DNA from: Mycteria americana
Lineage: Eukaryota; Chordata; Aves; Ciconiiformes; Ciconiidae
NCBI RefSeq assembly: GCF_035582795.1
Contig: NC_134365.1
Coordinates: forward strand, 133,761,077 to 133,825,076
Length of the DNA stretch: 64,000 nt
Direction: 5' to 3'
Position 1 is the stretch's first letter. Each line of letters begins with the position of its first letter. Of the stretch, positions 35,494 through 45,700 are shown in pieces. Position numbers and translations under genes: made by a program. A model generated the notes under the pieces. That model was not told the origin of the DNA. It saw only the letters and a list, made by a program, of their open reading frames with translations, and did not search any database.

Positions 35494-38400
35494 CTGTATA
35501 ATACCAAGCATTCTTACACACGTACAGGAGTAAGAAGCTATTCCATAGCACTTGAGAAATGTGACATTTTTCTCATCTATAAAATTGCCAAAGCAAGCTA
35601 AAGCATTGTTTTTTACCTGTGCCAGCCCCATTTTATACTAATTTATGAGACTGAAGAGGTAGTTTCAAATGCTGTGCTAGAGAGAAATGGTTAGAACTAA
35701 AGACAATGTTAGTCTGTGCACCACTACCCTGTGTCCCTTCAGTTCCTACACCATGAGCTGCAACTATGCCAGCCATAGCCCTCCTCCATAGGCTGTGGGG
35801 GCAAAAACATAAATGACTTCACATTATGAGAGTAGTAGGTGATAACACACATTAAATATACATGGGATCACTGGGGGAAACTATCTAAATGACAGTTTCC
35901 ATTAGTGATTGTGAAAGACCCCTGAAACATGTCCTAGAGTTTCCTAAACGCACTGCAGGATTAAGCATGTGTAAGGTTGGCTGTTACTCCTTTGTGGAAA
36001 ATGCTCCCAGAATGGAAGCAGCAGTTGAAAGTACCAGACATGATGGTTTTTGATGAATGTGAGGCAAAGGAATGGAAAGGTGCAAAACCAGCCTGTACAA
36101 GTGACGTGGTATCAAAGAGCAAGGAACTGTAGTAGGACTTCTAGGTAATGAGTACTTCTCCCCAGAAACACAGGCTTATGTCCTGAAAAGGGCATTGTGC
36201 TTCCAGTTTTGCTGCATACCTCATTCTCTCTCAATCAAATATGCCCTCTTCATTTTTACTGGCTTCTGTTGAGCTTGAGAAGAGCAACATGTTGGCTGCA
36301 TGGACACTGTAGTAGGCCAGTAAGAGTAAAATGAAGAGGTGACTGATGAATTGTATGGAAATGAAGATCTAGAAAAGAAAAATCTTTAAAAGCCAAATAC
36401 AGGCTTTTCTTCTCAAAAAGGGTGTTGCTCTAGACTGAACAAATAAAGCCATGGAACCAACTTCTGCCTTCTAGAAATAGAGAATAAAGTTTTTTCCCTT
36501 ACACTCTTCTATTACATCAAATTATGGTGGCAGCATCAGTGAAGAAGAAATCCGGATGATTCTTCATGTGGTGCTCAGCTCTGTCTCCCTTCTTGTTCAA
36601 GCTGCAGAACAAACCCCTGCAGAACAGTCTGCTGCTCTTCTGGTCCCTAGGATCCTGTAAGGCTTCAAGCCCCAGCCTAGGGGCTTAATGGGGAAGCAAG
36701 TCAGAGCTTAAGCCAAGAGTTAACAAACAACGTAAGTATAGGCTTCACTACTCAAATATGCAAATCTTTGCCTATTTCTGACTAACTTGTATCATGCAAG
36801 ATGTCGGACAGCAGGTAGTGGTACACGCTGCGTTCTCCAGTTGGTCTGTGTGTGTGTGAGTGGTAAGTCCCATGGACCTCGCTGTAACTCCTCTCACTCT
36901 TACAAGTGTGTGTAGATACTGTTAGAAAGATTAAAATGCAATTTCGTAACAGCAAAAATGAAGACACTAGAACACTTTCAGTAATAGACTGTAATAATCA
37001 TGTGATGGTACAGGTATACATAGTAAGCATATAATACGTTCTACTTCTCATTCATGGGGGAGCTACATCATGTGCCCTGGTAGAAAGTAAAATAGAAATT
37101 AAAACCCTTCAAAAATGATCATTCTAAAAGTCAGTTATAAGTAACAAAGTAAGCTCAGCATGTCACTGTTAATTATTAAAGAGGCAGCACAGTACAAGAA
37201 GGAATGTGTGCCTTCAATTGGAAATTATTTGGTAGACCTAGAAACTTAGTCATTCAGGTAAATAAGGTACTACATTTAATATCTATATTTATGAAGATAC
37301 TGATGTCAATACATTTACAGGCAAATGAGGTAAAGATACTCACATTATCTTGCTAAGAAATTAAGAATTACTGTGAAAATAATTTTTAAGGTAAAAAGAT
37401 TAGATGCGCTAAATACCTGAAGAGACTGGCAACAGATGCAAGAGCTTTCACCTTTTAGCCTCAGTTAATTTCCAAAATGTATCCGGCTTGACTGAAAACC
37501 AAGATGCATTTGAATTTTGAAAGGAGTTGGACTTTGTTGTGATGGGTGCTTAAGAGCATCAGAAAGGTGTTTGTGTTCTCACTGTACCATATATCTGTGC
37601 TTTAGAAGACGATTGCTACACCAGACATTAGCCGACATCTCTATCGGTAGTATGAACGTCTTTGTTAACAGAAGAATTATTCATCGGTGCTGGAAGGGAG
37701 TAATTGAAAAATGTGGAACTAGAGCTACTGATGGCTGCAGTGAGAAGTCAAGGATTTGAATTAGGGAAGGAACATTTGGGTGTTTAACCATGGTGATACC
37801 AAAAGTGAAACTATACACAGTTGGATTACACTGGGTTTTTTTGCATGATATGTTTCTCTTTTTTTACCTGTCCCCTGTCTTAGAATATAGGTTCTTTATT
37901 TGGAAAGCACTGAGTATATTTTGGATGCTGTCAGAATGTGACAAAGCTGATGAGACAGCACATGCTGAAATTCAAAGTACTGGTTTACCCCAGATGTGAA
38001 TACAGTAACGTCTTTGCTGCAATTAAAGGTAGGTCAGTGGGAAAGCACAAAGAGCTTTGCAATAGCATCTGTCCTTAACATTTAATTTACTTTTTGAATG
38101 TATGACTTCAGACCTCATAGCTGCCAAAATAGCACCTCTGACAAACGTTGAAAACCGACCTACCTTAAGTATGAAAAGCAAAAGCACAAGGTAAGGTTCA
38201 CTCCAAATAAAACAGTATCGTTAAATACAAAAATCCGTTGAACACCCCCCCCCCCTTTTTTTTTTCAAGTTAGGAAGTGAATAAAGTAGAAAGAATGAAA
38301 GAGTATTCTTATGAATATACAAACTACACTCCCTTCATAAAGACACTGGGAAAGATCCATCATCACACACCCCTATAAAAGCTACTTCAATTAGCTGTTT

Positions 38401-39134
38401 CACAAATATGTGCTAAAAGTGACAGAAACGTGAGAAATGAATCGTGTGCTTTGGAGACCAACCTAGAAAAGCTGTGTACCTGACATGTCACCTCCGACTG
38501 TGCTTTGTGCAGAGCATTTACAAAGCCAGGCTCAAGGCATTAGGTGAAGCTGCTTCACAACTGAAAGTTGAGTTTATTGGAGTCCTTGTGGTTGTGTATT
38601 TTCTATTAACTACATATTTTCAAAAGAATTTGAAGAGAGATCTGCCAAACAGCATTCTTTTAACTTGGAACACAAAAAAGCTGTAAGAGGCAGAAAAGCA
38701 GTTTATTTTATGAAGACCTTAAAAATAAATAATGAACAGGCTGGCAAAACTGTAGTGGCAAGTCATGGTATTAAAAAATTCATTAATTTTAGTGAATAAA
38801 AGGTGCATGGAAACATGTGGTTTGTTTTTTTTTTTTTTTTAAATATGCAATAAGATTTATCATGAAGGAGAACATCAAAATAAGCCAGCCTTTCAGAATT
38901 ATAATGTTTTCCAGTGATCAGTGTGAGTAGGTAACTGCACTGATATTTAATGGGCAGATGGTACAAACTCACATTTTAACAGGAATGTGCAACAAATCCT
39001 TTTTTTTCTACTGTACCTATAAATGTGTGGCAAGTAACTGTCATTGTGTTGGTAGTAAAGGACCGTTCTTATTTTCCTGACAAAAAATTAAACTGTAAAT
39101 AAGCAATCTAATACAGCATTATGAAAGCTCAGAC
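35494..39134. other. probable minus-strand intronic or intergenic DNA
   Basis: AT-rich sequence with no supported exon. The plus strand tends to be A-rich, opposite to the KLHL15 and APOO introns, which suggests minus-strand transcription. An 11-C run followed by a T run lies at 38245-38267. An 80-codon plus-strand open frame at 37517-37759 is not recognisable. Confidence 0.4.
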
Positions 39135-39260
39135 CGTAATGGCTAAGGCAAAGGATTAGCAATCAAGTTCCATAAATTGTATTTCTGCCTGGGCTGGCAT
39201 AGTTTATGAACTGTGGCAGCGTTTTCAAGCCTCTCTGAGCTGCAGCTTTCTAAAGAAAAT
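39135..39260 (+). mobile_element. probable ancient MIR-type SINE
   Basis: The order of motifs matches a MIR: a tRNA-like part (GGCTAAGGCAAAGGATTAGCA), then TCTGCCTGGGCTGGCA, then TTCAAGCCTCTCTGAGCTGC and AGCTTTC. The MIR core consensus has CCTCTCTGAGCCTCAGTTT at this place. The copy is strongly diverged. The call rests on recalled consensus only. Confidence 0.45.
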
Positions 39261-39340
39261 ATTTCTTTCACAAGTATTTAGAAAAGCCAATTACCGAGGA
39301 AAGGGAAAAATACTGGCATGCAAAATAAAACTGAAACTTG

Positions 39341-39580
39341 GTATAGGTTCTTATATTAGAAACAACCAGGAGTTGATCATGCCAAAGCTCTTTATTCTGT
39401 GGCCTCAGCAGCAGAAACTTCAGCTCCTTTTTAAGCCTGCCTGACAATGTTTTGGACTGTGCATAATCTATTATGGCACATATTATCACTGTCCCAGGGA
39501 AATTTTGCAGAGGACAACCTTCTCCAGCAGTTATTCCTGCCACCAAAGTAGGCAGGGCTTTCATCCAGATTACTGGTAGA
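39341..39580 (-). pseudogene. CXorf58: CXorf58-like exon C with frameshift
   Basis: The acceptor TTGTTCTCCTACAG leads into STSNLDESPAYFGGRNNCWR and RL in one frame. From about 39514 the homology continues in the next frame (PLQNFPGT, then RLKKELKFLLLRP and QLLVVSNIR). One extra base, the A at 39514 or a neighbour, explains the shift. Similarity fades after SNIRTY. No clear donor is seen at the 3' side, and a stop follows at 39268-39270. Confidence 0.6.
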
Positions 39581-40396
39581 CTGTAGGAGAACAATACACC
39601 GACATGAAAGCTAATGTATTTATATTGCTATTCTCTATAAAGGTTTTCCCACTCTTTTTAATCAGTCATATCAATCACTGTAAAGATTAACTTCCAGATT
39701 AAAGAAAAAAATGCAGTGAAGATGCTGGAGCTGATAAAATTGTTTAGTTTAAAAATTTTTATAAAACAACTATCTGTTCTTCAGATATTTATATCTGTGT
39801 TACATAATTGTATCAATAATTGCTGCGTAGTCACTGAATATAAATTGATCACAAAAACATGTATTTGTAACATATACACCATTGTATGTCCAGGAACAAT
39901 TGGAATTTTCTTTACTGTTCACATACCAAACTTAAAAAGAGAATGCACTTGAAATATTCTTGTCTGTCCTCTGTAAAATTGGTCCCACCCACAGCCTGGG
40001 ACTTGGCTTTGGTTGAGAACTAACCAGAGCAGGCCACTAACCATGACTCACCTCAATGCCATCACTCCTTGTGGGCTCGCCTGTCATTTTGAGCTTGGAA
40101 AATTTTCTTTCTCTAACGCCTTGAGGATGAATAAAATGCATCAAGAAACACGACTGCTTTGCAAACTACCCAGTCAGTCTCCAGGCTCTCACAAAGCTGC
40201 CGTAAAATACTGCAAAATTGGGTTTTCCACAAATATTTGCTGTACCCTGGCTGCTTATTTTCCACAGATAAAACTGACTGTGCAAAGCATAATGCAATGG
40301 AGAAAGAGGCCCATTAGTGTTCTTCACCCATCAGTCACTTACGTACATTTTAGATACAACTCTTCCTTGCTAAAGAGGGAATCTTCATAACCAAAT

Positions 40397-40513
40397 CTGT
40401 AATAAAATATCGTTATCATCTGTTATGCTGTGGTTTGGGTACTGAAGCTCATCTTGTGCCACTTGTTCATGGTATTTCTGATATCCCATTAACTTGCAAG
40501 CGTCAGCTGCTGC
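40397..40513 (-). pseudogene. CXorf58: CXorf58-like exon B
   Basis: After the acceptor CTGTATTTCACAG come 39 codons in phase 0: AAADACKLMGYQKYHEQVAQ and then DELQYPNH...DILLQ. The human counterpart has AVDDACKLMG and ends near VVTMQ. The expected donor after LLQ reads CAG|ATTTGG, not GT, and reading on hits TGA four codons later. A strong GTAAGT donor exists further on, at about 40343, but the frame is closed before it. Confidence 0.6.
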
Positions 40514-41619
40514 CTGTGAAATACAGCAGAAAAATACAATAAGGCTTTAAAAAGAAAAGGCACAAACCTGAAGTCTTCCGATTTCACTTCAGATTGCTCC
40601 CAACAATAATCCATGTGCCAACAAACAAGAAGGACTGTCTGCTGATTTTACAAACAGCTCGTTGAGAAGCATCGCCCAATTTTGCAATGCAATGGTTAAA
40701 CATGCCCATTAGTCTGGAAAATACTTGTTCCTGCTATAGCTGGTTGTATCAGGTCTATAAAGAGACTGCAATAAAGAAACGTAGGCATTTTCTTTAAGAG
40801 GGAACAACAAAAATCATCATCAACAAAGAAAATTCGAGATTATAAGAGGGTGCATACCTCGTCTGTCTTTCCACAATACCCTTCCTGATGGACTATTTGC
40901 TACTGTGTTCTTCAGGTACTTTACCTCTTATGTAAAAATTATTTTTTATAACATTTTCCAGGACTAATAGGGTGCTATTCTTCATATTCTAAAATCAATA
41001 TTAAATCTTTTAAATTACTATAGTATTTTTGGGGACCTGAGAAAACTCATTAAGAGAGGATCCACGTTATTTTCTTGGTGTTCTTATGTGTCTAAACTAG
41101 GAGCGTAGGCTTCTCTCCCAGTGCCAGGGAAAAGGAGGAGGTGATGGGGTACACTTCCAAGCAGAATTCAGGTGCTGTGAACCCTCTGGTGAAGTCTACG
41201 TCCAGTCCATACCAAGGCAGCAGAGGCTCCTGTGAGGTTTCAAAAGTCAGGCAGCCTGAATCATCACCCTTTCACCCCAAGTCCTGACGGAGCGGCCTCC
41301 CAGCAGAACTGTGATGGCAACTGTATGGCACAGCCTATGGAACCTGCATTTTCCATATGTAACAGTTAAGCTGAACAAAGAATACAGACAAATGCTTTCA
41401 AGTATCTTTGCATCTTAAGCTTCAAGGTAATTTTTCACTGCTACGTAAAAATTAACAGTATTCGGTAAAAGCAAGGCACTTTTTTGCATTTGAAATCTGT
41501 CGTTATGTGACCAAGGTTAAGTACGAGGATAAATATCTTACACAATGTTAAAAATAACAAGCACCAAGATCCTAGTAACTGATCAGAAAATTATGACACG
41601 TGAACATGAAGTAAGTCAC

Positions 41620-41728
41620 CTCATTTGATGGGCTTGTTCTTTTTCCGCTAATGTATTTGCTGCCTTGGCCTTGAGTGCTGCGAAAGATCTTTAACACAAT
41701 GAAAGGTGGAGACTCCTGACCAGCAAAT
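41620..41728 (-). pseudogene. CXorf58: CXorf58-like exon A
   Basis: On the minus strand the acceptor TTTGTTTCTTCAG precedes a 109-nt exon (one base plus 36 codons: FAGQESPPFIVLKIF...SPSNE) ending GAG|GTGACT. The length is one codon shorter than the human segment as recalled. Splicing in phase 0 to exon B is consistent. This exon itself is intact. Confidence 0.6.
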
Positions 41729-42018
41729 CTGAAGAAACAAAGCAGCAGTTTATTAGCTGAGAATATGAGAACAGATTTCCCATGATTTCAATGGGAATGG
41801 AATATTGCCTTGGTTTATCTTATCTGACGCGAATTTAGTACTCGTTATTTCTGATAGTCTTCTACCACAGGGTCGGACAGCATAGGGTGTATACCCTCCC
41901 TCGCAGCAGATGCGAGCGGAAAAAACTTGCTCCTGTCCAACTCGCTCAGGTGAGCTGGGGATGCCCCATCCTGGGCTGCAGAAACCAGGAGTGTTAAGAT
42001 ACGGAGAAGGGCGTAGTT

Positions 42019-42303
42019 TTATTGGTTTAAATTTAATATTTTGAGATTAGAAAGGTACAGAACCCTATCTTGATCTCCGTACTCTAGCCCCATCCGAGTT
42101 CTAATGGCATTGAGATGTCTCTGAACATCCTCTACAAAGGCCACAAGGTAATGCACTGAACCATGCTTGCAGGTGGTAAAGAATAGCGAGTACACACATA
42201 CAGCACTCTGGCACTTTTTTTTTTTATAAATTGAGTTCTAAAGAGATGTTCCTGCCTTATAGCTACCGAAATTTCGAGTATTTTCTATTACCAGCCTTCT
42301 TCC
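42019..42303 (-). other. unassigned open segment ending in stop plus AATAAA
   Basis: About 95 sense codons run without a stop on the minus strand and end in CAATAAAAC, where the stop TAA lies inside an AATAAA signal (42018-42023). The product (including HYLVAFVEDVQRHLNAIRTR) is not recognised. It does not match the N-terminus of CXorf58 as recalled. A short terminal exon, an LTR fragment or chance are all possible. Confidence 0.25.
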
Positions 42304-42633
42304 AGCACACAGTAAGCGCTAATTCAAACCCAGATCCGAGTCCGAAGTAAGTCCAAATTTAAAAAAGAATTCAAAACGTGCCTGATGTATCCCCCTTACG
42401 CATACAGGGGCTTGGATGGCTCTTAATATTGCAACCTATAGAAACCACGTCCTCGCCTCGGGTCTAAACAAGCCGTTGTGCCTCCTTTCCCCGAATCTGA
42501 CCAGATTGCCCCTTCTGCTTTTATCTCCTCCTTTTTCTCCCCTCTTCGAGCCCCTCATCCCCGCCCGCCGCCGGCGGCAGCAGGAGCGTGACGGCCAGGA
42601 CCACGTGGGGCGGAAAAGCCCCGCCCCCTCGGC

Positions 42634-42646
42634 GTTGCCAGGTTAC
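42634..42646 (-). promoter_or_regulatory. RFX X-box motif
   Basis: The minus strand reads GTAACC-T-GGCAAC, an exact match to the X-box consensus GTNRCC(0-3N)RGYAAC bound by RFX factors that control ciliary genes. It lies in the shared promoter and is oriented with the CXorf58 homologue. Confidence 0.55.
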
Positions 42647-42695
42647 CGCGGGGGCTGATGCAAACGGCGCCAGCTCCCCGGCGGGCGGGTTTTTT

Positions 42696-42703
42696 TGACG
42701 TCA
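42696..42703 (+). promoter_or_regulatory. APOO: CRE (TGACGTCA)
   Basis: A full palindromic CREB/ATF site 46 nt before the APOO start codon, close to where a TSS is expected. Confidence 0.65.
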
Positions 42704-42748
42704 CAGCGCAGCGACGCGGCCGGTGCTCACCGCCCGCTCGGCACCGCC

Positions 42749-42757
42749 ATGTTGAAG
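42749..42757 (+). CDS. APOO: APOO coding exon 1 (MLK)
   Basis: Nine coding bases, ATG TTG AAG, followed by the donor GTGAGG. The ATG context is GCCGCCATGT. Human starts MFK and continues V in the next exon as here. The 5' UTR probably begins around the CRE at 42700. Confidence 0.85.
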
Positions 42758-45700
42758 GTGAGGAAAGCGTCGCTGCCGCCCGCGGCCGTTGCTGTTCTCC
42801 GCCCGCTCTTCCGCTAACTCCGCTGCGTTGACAGGGCTCCCCGCCGCTCGTCCCCGCCCCGGGGGAGCGGGCGGAGGCAGGCGGCGGCCCCTCCCTTCAG
42901 GCCTTACCACCGCCCCGGCCCCGGGGCCTTGCAGCGGGATGCGCCGGTTCCCGCGGAGGCGGCAGGGTGGCCCCGGTGCTGCCGGGCCGTCGCTCTGGGG
43001 GCGTCCGTGTCCGGCGGGGCGAGGCCGGCAGGGGGCGGCCGGGGAGCGCGGCCGGAGCGGCCCCGCTCTGAGGCGCCCCGCAGGCGGGTGCGCTGGCCCG
43101 GGAGGGGCCCCGCTTCTCCCGCCTGCCGTTTTAACGCAGGTTCTAGTTACTTGGTTGACGAGAGTAGTCAAGTAGCGCAGACCCTGGCGTTGTTACCAGC
43201 GACCGATTTTTTCACGTTCGAGCTAAAGCTGTTCTAAAATCTGTACTGTCCGGTGGCAGCTGTACCCAGGGTATTTGCCTGTAACTCTCGCAAGCTGTTA
43301 GTTTTACTCTTGTGGCAGCTGCGTAATCTCTCTTTTTAATATTTCAAAATTGCGTGCCCTATCCGTGTTGCCCAAAAAGAAACACGTGAACACCACGTTC
43401 GTTACTTAAAATGACTTCCTGACCACAGCAGCGTGGAGCTGGGAGCCTTAACAACGTTTGGCTTTGTAAAGTCCTCGTCTTGAAAGTCTCCCTTTACTGC
43501 ATGTAGGTTGTCAGTGAAATCTGTGAAAAGGAGTGAACGTGCATGGCCTGGGCTTAAATCAGATAATTGCCTGAAAGGTCTTTGCCTCTGATAAGAAGAG
43601 CCCCAGATCCCCTCAGGCCAGAAGCAGGTTGTATGTTGCAAATGGCTACTCGAGAAGCAGGGGTTTTTTTTAAAACTGGTGACACTTGATTCTTGAAATT
43701 CGTTCTCTTTTGTACTTTTTGAGTTTGTCAAATGTTGATAATATATTGATAAGCTGAGCAGCCTATGCTTGCTTTACTCTTGTCGCAACTTCATTTTTTT
43801 GATACTTTAATGTTGGGGCACTTGCTGGAATTCTTACGGATTTTATCTCAGAATTGTTGAGAATTCCATAAGTGATACTGAATTGTCATTAAAGGGGTTA
43901 TATGTGAACCTGTGGGTTGAGGTACTATGCATAATATTACTACTTTTATACAACCATTGAGGTTAGGCAGATTCCAGTGTTTCAGGCCAAGCTAATTTTT
44001 TGCCTGTAAGAGCAAAAGGGGGAGGTGGCTTCTTGTCCTTGATATCTGTGCTTCAGGGAACAGGAGTGCTCAAGAGTTTGGTATTTTGGGGTTGAGAGAT
44101 AGGGGGAAGAATGGAAAAAAAAAGAGAAAAATGAAGCAGCTTCATACATTAGTGCAAATATCAGCCTTCACAAAAGTATGATTAAGGATCTTTTTCCTTT
44201 TCTTCTTCCTTTCCCTAGTTTTGACAGGCTGACAATAACAGTAACAAGTGAACTGAGAAACCACAGACAAGAGGAGAAAAAAGACAAAAGTTCTAGTTAA
44301 TCTTTAGCTCCCCCCCCCCCCCCCCGTTTGTATTGAGAACTAATAGGGGATTTATTCTTCCCAGAGGCATTTTTTAGTTAAGAATTAAGAACTTTGAGAA
44401 AGAAAGTAAAGCAAGGCAATGAAAGATGAAATCTGGTAGTCTTTTTCCCCTCCAACTTTGAGATTGAATTTGCTTATGAGTGATGTGGTACCTACAGATA
44501 AAATTGAGTTCTTCAGCTAGAGAAAGGAATAAATTTAATATCTATCTTTTTTTTTTTTACTTTAAATGCCTAGAGAGAAGAATGTCAGCTCTACTTTTCT
44601 GGTATCAACTGAATAGCTGGAAGACAGGCAGACTAAAGGCACAGCTCAATTAAAATGTTTTACTAAACCAATTTGTTTAGTAAAACGTGGTTAATATGAA
44701 ATTCAGGAATGAGATTCTAAAGTGAATTTTGGAAACAGAAAGCAGAACGGTTAATCTTTCATACTACCGAATAAACCTTTTAGTGTGTGCGTATATACGG
44801 TACTTTAGTACTGGTTGTATCTGTCCCATAAACTTAGCTGATGTAGAAGACCATTGCAGTATAGCTTGAACAGTGCATTTAAGGAGAGATTCCTCTTGCA
44901 CTTTTAGTGGTTAATTTTGTTTTGGTTAAAATGTAAATGTGAAACATTCAGAAAATGTCTGCACTTCAGTATTTTGATAATACGGTGTTTTCAGTATGAG
45001 TAGTTCTGTCATCACTGATGTTTGTGAAACCAAAGTGGTTCCATTCTTATGCTCCGCTGTTTACCTGCGTGTCTATATAGAAATCTCAAATATTTAAAGC
45101 ATTTGGATTTACTGTTTCTGCTGGTGACATTTAGATCATTTTCAAACAATATAAATGGTGTTGAATAGCAGCAAAACCACACCTGTTGTTTGACATAGCA
45201 GACTGGATTTATTTTTCCTAAACAGAGGTTATCAATAATGAATTATTCTTTAATTAAAGTAGTATTTTTTTCTGTTGCTGTTGGGTTTTTTCTTTTCCTT
45301 TTCTTTCTTTTTTTGTTTTTGTTTTACTGCAAGGGACACTTGTAGAAAAGTTAAATAGAAGATGTAAAAACTCTGCATGTTTATTCATGTAACAAACTTT
45401 TGCCATATTCAGGAATTAAGTTTTAGACACTTGTCTCTGAGTGGCTCTCTCTGAAGTTGTGTTTTTCAAGTTGCGTTATTTCAAAAGTCTCCTCTGGTGC
45501 TAACTTCTTTTGAGTATAGTATGTGCCATTGATTTAGTAGTTGCTCTACTAAAGCTATCTGTAGTTTTAGGCTTGTTTGAAATTTAGGCTCACATGAAAT
45601 ATTTGCACTGAATATGGCTGTTCAGGTAACTGGTAGCTGTAGTTTAAATAAATTTGAAACTGCTTTGAGGAAAGTGAGTGGAGTCGTGAATATCTTGATG

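Larger units (their letters stand above)
39341..41728 (-). pseudogene. CXorf58: CXorf58 homologue, apparently degraded
   Basis: Three segments on the minus strand match consecutive parts of the human CXorf58 protein as recalled, in the right order. They are 41620-41728 (PPFIVLKIF and KYISGK, human PPFIVFKIF and KYFSGK), 40397-40513 (DACKLMG) and 39341-39580 (ESPAYFGGRNNCWRRL, then RLKKELKFLL, LLRP and VSNIR). Position between KLHL15 and APOO, pointing away from APOO, also matches human. The gene encodes a poorly characterised protein associated with testis and ciliated tissue; no biochemical function is known. Lesions: a one-base frameshift near 39514, AT instead of GT after the conserved exon at 40397, and N- and C-terminal exons not found. 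It may be a true pseudogene, or a working gene with assembly errors. Confidence 0.6.
42450..43150. promoter_or_regulatory. APOO: bidirectional CpG-island promoter of APOO and the CXorf58 homologue
   Basis: A GC-rich, CpG-dense block surrounds the APOO start codon. Human APOO and CXorf58 are arranged head to head, and the same arrangement is seen here. It holds an E-box CACGTG (42602-42607), a GC box (about 42619-42629), an RFX X-box (42634-42646) and a CRE (42696-42703), and has no TATA box. Long open frames here are compositional. Confidence 0.75.

Noticed and set aside
39135-39210. A functional tRNA gene
   Set aside because: The tRNA-like part lacks a complete cloverleaf and B box; it fits the head of an old SINE better.
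41824-41930. Possible preceding CXorf58 exon ending IRV at 41824 with donor ATAAGA
   Set aside because: Only three residues agree, the intron would be 95 nt, and stops interrupt the frame. The evidence is too thin to annotate.
42438-42558. Minus-strand ATG at 42558 (MRGSKRGEKGG...) as the CXorf58 N-terminus
   Set aside because: Basic composition resembles the human N-terminus only loosely. There is no aligned motif and no credible donor before the stop.
42701-43237. Open frames on both strands in the APOO CpG island
   Set aside because: They overlap in several frames, are GC-driven, and are not consistent with the three-codon APOO first exon and its donor.
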